DNA of 64,000 bases from Bacteroidales bacterium (GTDB lineage Bacteria; Bacteroidota; Bacteroidia; Bacteroidales; F082). This document shows positions 58,551-64,000 of the stretch, piece by piece. Made by a program: the position numbers and the translations under genes. A model generated the notes under the pieces. It made no database searches. It saw nothing but the letters and a program-made list of their open reading frames with translations, and was not told the origin of the DNA. Location: assembly GCA_016936355.1 (NCBI GenBank), contig JAFGYB010000065.1:35214-99213 (forward strand), written 5' to 3'. Numbering within the stretch: position 1 is the stretch's first letter; each line of letters begins with the position of its first letter.

Positions 58551-61500
58551 ATGAAAGATACCTCGAAAACCAAGAAGGAGCTTCTTTCTGAACTAACCAG
58601 TCTCAGAAAGGAATTGAATGAATTAAAGAAAGTTTCCGATAAAGAAATCACTGATTTAATCAAACGAAATAAGTATCAGGTTCACGCTGAAAAAGAAATT
58701 TTCAGAAAAATTTCAAAGCATACCCGGGACATTTATTTTGAACTGGATCTGGCAGGAACTATTCTTTATATCAGCCCTCAGGTAGAAAATCTTTTTGGTG
58801 CCCCATTTGATGAGTTGATTGGTAAAAGCATCACTTCCATTTTTGATATTGAAAAGATAAGGGTAGTCAAAAGTATGGAGACTTTGAAAGAAAAGGAACA
58901 GGTGGAAAATGAAGCTATGGTCACAACAAAATCAGGAATATCCAGATGGGTTCATTTTTATATTCGATATTTCCTTGCCGAAGACAACGAAGCCAGGCTG
59001 GTAGGAATCTTATACGACGTTACCGAGAAAAAGCACGCGCAACAAAAAATGCAGAAAAGCGATTCTCTGTATCAATCTATTTTGAAAGCGTCGCCTGATA
59101 CGGTGGTCATAACCGACCTGAATTGGAAGATTCTGTTTGCTTCATCCCGTGCATATTCTATGTTTGGACATGGTCCGGATTTCAATTTTACCGATCATAC
59201 CATTTTTGAATTTTTGGATGAAAAGGATCATTCTCGTGCTATTGAATCCATTACCAAGATGATCCAGGGCAAACAGTATGGTATCCGCCACTATAACGGT
59301 ATTCGTGCCGATGGTTCGCTGTTCAATATGGAAATCAACAGTGTGATGATCCGTGATGACAACAACAAACCGGTCAATCTGTTGTTGGTCATTCGGGATG
59401 TATCGGATCGCTTTACCCTGGAAACGGAACTGGCGAAGAAGGAAGCCATATTCCAGTCGGCAATGAAGGCATCTCCTGATATGATCACCTTAACTGATTT
59501 CGAAGGAAGAATAATCTATACGTCAAATATTACACGTAAATTATTTGGTTACGACGACGAGTTTGTCTTTGAAGGCAAATCATTGATAGAATTTGTAGTA
59601 AAGGAAGATCGGGAGAAGGTGCTAAAGAGCATAGAAGATATTTTTTCCGGACATATCTCATCGGGTGTATTTACAGCACTCAGAGCAGACGGAACCACTT
59701 TCCCCATTGAGGCTAACCGCAATTTTGTGCTGGACGAGCAGAATAATTTGATGAGTCTGATTTTTGTGTCCCGTGATATTTCTGAGCGGGTTAAAATTGC
59801 TCAAGAACTCAGAGAAACGGAAGAAAGGTACCGAACGATTGTGGAAACGATCAACGATGTTATTTTTGAAATTGATGCTATGGGTAATATCCTGTACATC
59901 AGTCCTTCTGTTACTAAAATTTCAGGTTACATACCGGAAGAATTAATAGGAAAAAACTTCATAAATTATGTTCTTGAAGAAGATAAAAAGCACGTTTATC
60001 AGATTTTCGGTGAAGGAAAAGAAGATTCGGATCGTATCATGGAGTACCGGTTTGTATCTAAAAACAAAAAAATTATCTGGGTAAGGATCAATTCGAAAGC
60101 CACATATCAAGAGGGGAAGGTAGTCAGCAGAATTGGTGTGATCTATGAAGTTACGAAGCAGAAGCAGGCAGAGATGGCGCTTCGTGAAAGCGAAAAGAAC
60201 TACAAAATGGCTCAGGAAATCGCCAAAATGGGCCACTGGGAACTGGATTTTGCAACCCAGCGTATTCGGTGGTCTGATGAAACCTACACTTTGTTCAACA
60301 TCAAGCCGGGTGAATTTGATGGAAGCTTTAAATCATTTCTGGAAACCGTACATCCGGAAGATCGGGAAATGGTCGAAAAAAAGTTCCTCGAATCCATTCA
60401 AAAAGGATCGGCTTATGATGTGGTTCACCGGACGGTTCTGCAAAACGGACAGATAAAATACATCAATGAACGCTGCCGAACTGAACGCGATAAAAATGGA
60501 AAACCGGTGCGCTCTATTGGTGTGGCCCTTGACATTACAGAACGCGAAATATTTAAAAAATCGTTGCAGGAAACCCAACATCAGTTGTCTACTATTTACC
60601 ATACGGTGGGCGATATGATATTTTATGTCCGGGTAGAAAAGAATGAGACCTACCGGTTTGTAACGGTAAATGATATGTTTTGTAAAATACTGGGATTGTC
60701 AATGGATCAGGTGATTGGCAAAACACTGGATGAAATTGCTCAGGAACCTTCACTTTCCCTAACCAAGAAGAATTATAAAAAAGCCATAAAGGAAAAAAAG
60801 AGGGTACGCTGGGAATCCACAACCTCATATCCTACAGGAAGGCTGACGCTGGATGTCAGTATTGCTCCGGTTTTTGATGAAAAAGGCAAGTGTACATTTT
60901 TGGTTGGATCGGGACATGATATGACTGCTCAGAAGGAAAAACAGGAAGAAATCACACGGCAAAAAGAGGAGTTGCGGGCTTACTTTGAACATGATATCTC
61001 TGCTGATTTTCTGGTTACTTCTAATGGGGACCTGATCAGCAGTAATAAAACTTTTGATGTTATGTTTGGGGTCAGAACAGCAGCACAGAAAAAGAAATTT
61101 AACATTAGAAAGTTATACAAGAACCCTTCTGAAAGAGAAATATTGCTCGAAAAGATCAGCCAAAACGGCAAAGTAGAAAATTATGAGATTGACCTCATAG
61201 ACCTAAATGGCAAGCCAATATCTGTTTTAGCCAACATTATTGGAGAATTTGATGATGACGCAAAGTTGGTTTCATTGCGCGAATATGTAGTGGATATCAC
61301 ACAAAGAAAGCAGGCCGAAGCCATGTTGCTTAAGTTGTACCGGGCTGTGGAACAAAGCCCGGTTAGTATTGTGATTACTGACCTGGATGGGAAAATACAA
61401 TATGCCAATCCGATGGCCAGCGAATCTACTGGCTATACGCTGGATGAACTGATGGGGCAAAACCCCAGTGTGTTGAAATCGGGCGACACTCCCGATGAAC

Positions 61501-64000
61501 AGTATCAACAACTTTGGGAAGATATTACCGAAGGAAAAGTTTGGAAGGGGATTTTCCACAACAAGAAGAAAAACGGTGAACTGTACTGGGAATCAGCGCA
61601 GATTGCACCCGTCATGGACCAGGAAGGGGATGTTATCAGTTATATCGCTGTAAAAGAAGATATTTCAAAGAGAAAGATGATTCAGGAAGCTCTGACATTG
61701 AGTGAGGACCGCTTTCGTCAGGTTGCCGAACAAAGCCGGACAGTCGTTTGGGAAGTTGATTCTGAGGGTTTGTATACTTATGTCAGTTCGGTTGCTGAAA
61801 AAGTATGGGGTTATTCGCCGGCAGAGTTAATCGGTAAAAAACATTACTACGATTTACATCCTATGGAAAGTCGGAGTGCGTTTATTAGGAGTACACAGGC
61901 TTACTTTGCAAAAAAAATGAAATTTGAGAATTTACTCAATCCCGTGATACATAAGAATGGAACCACAATCTGGAATATGACCAACGGAGTTCCGATGATT
62001 AATGAAAAGGGCGAGGTAATCGGTTACAGAGGAAGTGATTTTGATGTAACGGATCAAATAAAAGCTGAAAAGTTGTTGCGAAACAGCGAGGAAGCCTTGA
62101 ATCAGGCCCAGGAGATTGCAACAATGGGGAGTTGGGAATATGATTATGCCCACGAGAAAGTCATTTGGTCAAACAACATGTATCGCATGCTCGGGTTAAA
62201 ACCAGGCGAAATTCCTATTGACCGTGACTCCATCAATCAGTATATCCATGAAGAGGATATAGAAGGTCATAGAAACCATATTCAAGAAATATTTCAGAAA
62301 GGGCGAGGAGGAGAAAACGATTTTCGTATCGTTTTAAAAGATGGTTCTGTCCGATGGTTGCATAATGTGATTGCTCCGTTTTATAAAAACAAGAAGCTGG
62401 TGAAATTGCACGGTATTGCTATCGATATTACAGAGAAAAAAATTCGTGAGAATGAGCTGATAGAAACGAATAACCGCCTGTCTGCGATTATGAATGCCAT
62501 TCCGGATTTGGTTTTTGTATATGACAAAGAGGGAGTTTGTAAAGAGTATTACAGTGTAAAAGAGAAGAAGACTGCCATTCCTGAAGAAGCAATCATTGGC
62601 TCCAGTTTAAAAGATATTTATCGCCATGATGCGGAGAAAGCGGCTCAGCATTTAAAGACAATACATGAGGCAATAGCTACCGGTAAACTCATCACTTATG
62701 AGTATGATCTGGATATTGATGGTGAGAAGAATTACTTTGAAGGGCGCTTTAAGGCCCTGGATGAAGAACATGTATTGATTTTTGCCCGTGATATTACGGA
62801 AAGCCGGTGGGCTGATATGGAGATCCGGAAGCTCTCGCAGGCCGTAAATCAGTTGCCGATGTCTGTTGTAATTACCAATCTTGAAGGTACGATTGAATAC
62901 TGTAATACATTTTTGAGTACAAGTACCGGATACAGTGAAGAAGAAATTCTCGGTAGGTCACCCCGGTTGTTTAAATCGGGGAAGATGCCCAAAAGTTTTT
63001 ACACCACATTGTGGAATCGTATTAATCAGGGCAAGAGCTGGCATGGTGAAATCATTAACCGGAAGAAAGACGGTACGCTGTATTGGGAAGATATGACCAT
63101 TACCCCCGTTTACAATCATCAGGGTGTGATGACGAATTTTATGGCCTTGAAGCAGGATATTTCAGAAAGGAAAGAAACTGAAGTCAGCCTGAATCTTTTC
63201 AGAAACCTGATCGATTCGGTGGACGATTCCATCGAAATTGTTGATTTGAAAACAAGAAAATTCGTTGATTTCAACCGTCAAAGCTATGAAAAGTTGGGTT
63301 ATACCCGTGAAGAATTTGCGAACTTAAAAATCAATGATATTGACCCTATGGTGAACGCCGAACTAATAGATGAACTTTCAGATGACCTTCTCTTAAATAA
63401 AGGGATTTTGTTCAATGGTGTACATAAAAGAAAAGATGGATCAACTTTTCCTGTAGAGGTTAATATCAGATTAGTCAGACTGGACAAGAAGTATATTATC
63501 GGTATTGCACGCGATGTTACTGAACGAAAAGAGGCTGAAGAGAAAATCAAAGAACTCAACTCCAGCCTCGAGCAAAAAGTCATTGAAAGAACACAACAGC
63601 TGGAAAATGTAAATGTTGCGTTGAAAGCTGAAGTAGAAGAACGTAAGCAGGCAGAAGATGAGATTCGTAAGGCACGACTTGAAGCCGAAGAAGCCAACAA
63701 GGCAAAAAGCGAATTCCTTTCCCGGATGAGTCATGAACTGAGAACTCCAATGAATTCCATCCTTGGTTTTGCCCAGCTTCTCGAAATGGGGCAACTTAAT
63801 CAAAGACAAACCAAAGGGGTGCATCACATCATGAAAAGCGGGAAACACTTGTTGAATTTGATCAATGAAGTACTGGATATTTCGCGTATTGAGGCCGGCA
63901 GGATCTCGTTGTCGATGGAGCCTGTCCTGGTTTACGATGCAGTAGCCGAAATGCTGGAGGTGATCAAACAACCGGCTGAAAAAAAACAATTGTCAATTGA
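58551..64000 (+). CDS. Giant multi-PAS sensor histidine kinase (cut by window end)
   Basis: Open from the ATG at 58551 to the window edge, at least 1816 codons; absent from the ORF track because no stop is seen. An N-terminal coiled coil (about 1-48) is followed by about 13 PAS domains starting near residues 51, 174, 301, 427, 555, 679, 809, 929, 1054, 1187, 1310, 1430 and 1553. Most end in the D-I/V-T/S-E-R/K type linker. A coiled coil (about 1660-1715) leads to HisKA with SRMSHELRTPMNS (His1728). The HATPase domain lies past the edge. No signal or transmembrane helix, so it is cytosolic. Ligands unknown. Confidence 0.92.
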   Translation, partial: MKDTSKTKKELLSELTSLRKELNELKKVSDKEITDLIKRNKYQVHAEKEIFRKISKHTRDIYFELDLAGTILYISPQVENLFGAPFDELIGKSITSIFDIEKIRVVKSMETLKEKEQVENEAMVTTKSGISRWVHFYIRYFLAEDNEARLVGILYDVTEKKHAQQKMQKSDSLYQSILKASPDTVVITDLNWKILFASSRAYSMFGHGPDFNFTDHTIFEFLDEKDHSRAIESITKMIQGKQYGIRHYNGIRADGSLFNMEINSVMIRDDNNKPVNLLLVIRDVSDRFTLETELAKKEAIFQSAMKASPDMITLTDFEGRIIYTSNITRKLFGYDDEFVFEGKSLIEFVVKEDREKVLKSIEDIFSGHISSGVFTALRADGTTFPIEANRNFVLDEQNNLMSLIFVSRDISERVKIAQELRETEERYRTIVETINDVIFEIDAMGNILYISPSVTKISGYIPEELIGKNFINYVLEEDKKHVYQIFGEGKEDSDRIMEYRFVSKNKKIIWVRINSKATYQEGKVVSRIGVIYEVTKQKQAEMALRESEKNYKMAQEIAKMGHWELDFATQRIRWSDETYTLFNIKPGEFDGSFKSFLETVHPEDREMVEKKFLESIQKGSAYDVVHRTVLQNGQIKYINERCRTERDKNGKPVRSIGVALDITEREIFKKSLQETQHQLSTIYHTVGDMIFYVRVEKNETYRFVTVNDMFCKILGLSMDQVIGKTLDEIAQEPSLSLTKKNYKKAIKEKKRVRWESTTSYPTGRLTLDVSIAPVFDEKGKCTFLVGSGHDMTAQKEKQEEITRQKEELRAYFEHDISADFLVTSNGDLISSNKTFDVMFGVRTAAQKKKFNIRKLYKNPSEREILLEKISQNGKVENYEIDLIDLNGKPISVLANIIGEFDDDAKLVSLREYVVDITQRKQAEAMLLKLYRAVEQSPVSIVITDLDGKIQYANPMASESTGYTLDELMGQNPSVLKSGDTPDEQYQQLWEDITEGKVWKGIFHNKKKNGELYWESAQIAPVMDQEGDVISYIAVKEDISKRKMIQEALTLSEDRFRQVAEQSRTVVWEVDSEGLYTYVSSVAEKVWGYSPAELIGKKHYYDLHPMESRSAFIRSTQAYFAKKMKFENLLNPVIHKNGTTIWNMTNGVPMINEKGEVIGYRGSDFDVTDQIKAEKLLRNSEEALNQAQEIATMGSWEYDYAHEKVIWSNNMYRMLGLKPGEIPIDRDSINQYIHEEDIEGHRNHIQEIFQKGRGGENDFRIVLKDGSVRWLHNVIAPFYKNKKLVKLHGIAIDITEKKIRENELIETNNRLSAIMNAIPDLVFVYDKEGVCKEYYSVKEKKTAIPEEAIIGSSLKDIYRHDAEKAAQHLKTIHEAIATGKLITYEYDLDIDGEKNYFEGRFKALDEEHVLIFARDITESRWADMEIRKLSQAVNQLPMSVVITNLEGTIEYCNTFLSTSTGYSEEEILGRSPRLFKSGKMPKSFYTTLWNRINQGKSWHGEIINRKKDGTLYWEDMTITPVYNHQGVMTNFMALKQDISERKETEVSLNLFRNLIDSVDDSIEIVDLKTRKFVDFNRQSYEKLGYTREEFANLKINDIDPMVNAELIDELSDDLLLNKGILFNGVHKRKDGSTFPVEVNIRLVRLDKKYIIGIARDVTERKEAEEKIKELNSSLEQKVIERTQQLENVNVALKAEVEERKQAEDEIRKARLEAEEANKAKSEFLSRMSHELRTPMNSILGFAQLLEMGQLNQRQTKGVHHIMKSGKHLLNLINEVLDISRIEAGRISLSMEPVLVYDAVAEMLEVIKQPAEKKQLSI

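Overview
The window is a gene-dense, roughly 44-45% GC stretch of a Bacteroidota chromosome. The evidence for the phylum is the Bacteroidota-type RNA polymerase omega subunit, a BamD/omega/CoaBC/DUF4835 (PorD-type) gene string, a type IX secretion sorting domain, a fused ResB-CcsA cytochrome c assembly protein, DUF1599, DUF2027-Smr and BT_3928-like families, and many promoters of the Bacteroidota form TTTG-N19-21-TAnnTTTG. Aerobic tyrosine breakdown and haem c assembly point to a respiring organism. A Marinilabiliales/Prolixibacteraceae-like host is my guess and is not proven here. I see no tRNA, rRNA, insertion sequence, CRISPR array or prophage.

Layout. Bases 1-3955: tyrosine catabolism (hmgA end, hppD, fahA, a flavin reductase-like protein). 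Bases 3952-7899, minus strand: a membrane protein, a lipoprotein HAD phosphatase, an outer-membrane barrel protein and a SIMPL-domain protein. Bases 7952-11633, minus strand: a compact four-gene cassette of lysine 2,3-aminomutase, two D-Ala-D-Ala-ligase-like ATP-grasp enzymes and a GNAT acetyltransferase, the best candidate in the window for an undescribed pathway. Bases 11966-16459: a secreted LRR protein, then an ECF sigma/anti-sigma operon with two secreted GIN-like proteins. Bases 16476-22211, minus strand: RfbC, CcsBA, DUF2027-Smr protein, HMG-CoA lyase. Bases 22419-28705: esterase, 7TM histidine kinase, lipoprotein plus ABC exporter, AI-2E family transporter, Dabb protein.

Bases 28721-30516, minus strand: diadenylate cyclase and dihydropteroate synthase. 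Bases 30566-37340: DUF1599, DoxX/MauE-like protein, a lone OppB-type permease, an MBL hydrolase (minus), a DUF6913-like protein, DapA, and a T9SS-exported M14 carboxypeptidase. Bases 37413-41652, minus strand: an alpha-oxoamine synthase and a hybrid sensor kinase split by an in-frame amber codon. Bases 42289-45570: bamD, rpoZ, coaBC, porD-like. Bases 45758-50973: sucC, aroB, aroA, a CCG-domain Fe-S protein, an SDR. Bases 50970-51999, minus strand: tandem glutathione peroxidases, one cytosolic and one exported. Bases 52272-58408: a small lipoprotein and a TolC/MFP/RND efflux operon. From 58551 to the window edge runs one enormous soluble histidine kinase with about 13 PAS domains. It is absent from the ORF track because its stop lies outside the window.

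How the genes work together. hppD, hmgA and fahA take 4-hydroxyphenylpyruvate to fumarate and acetoacetate. The aminomutase cassette should make beta-lysine and join it to other units by ATP-dependent ligation. The sigma operon probably controls its own secreted products. The split hybrid kinase and the giant PAS kinase share homologous PAS modules and look like paralogues.
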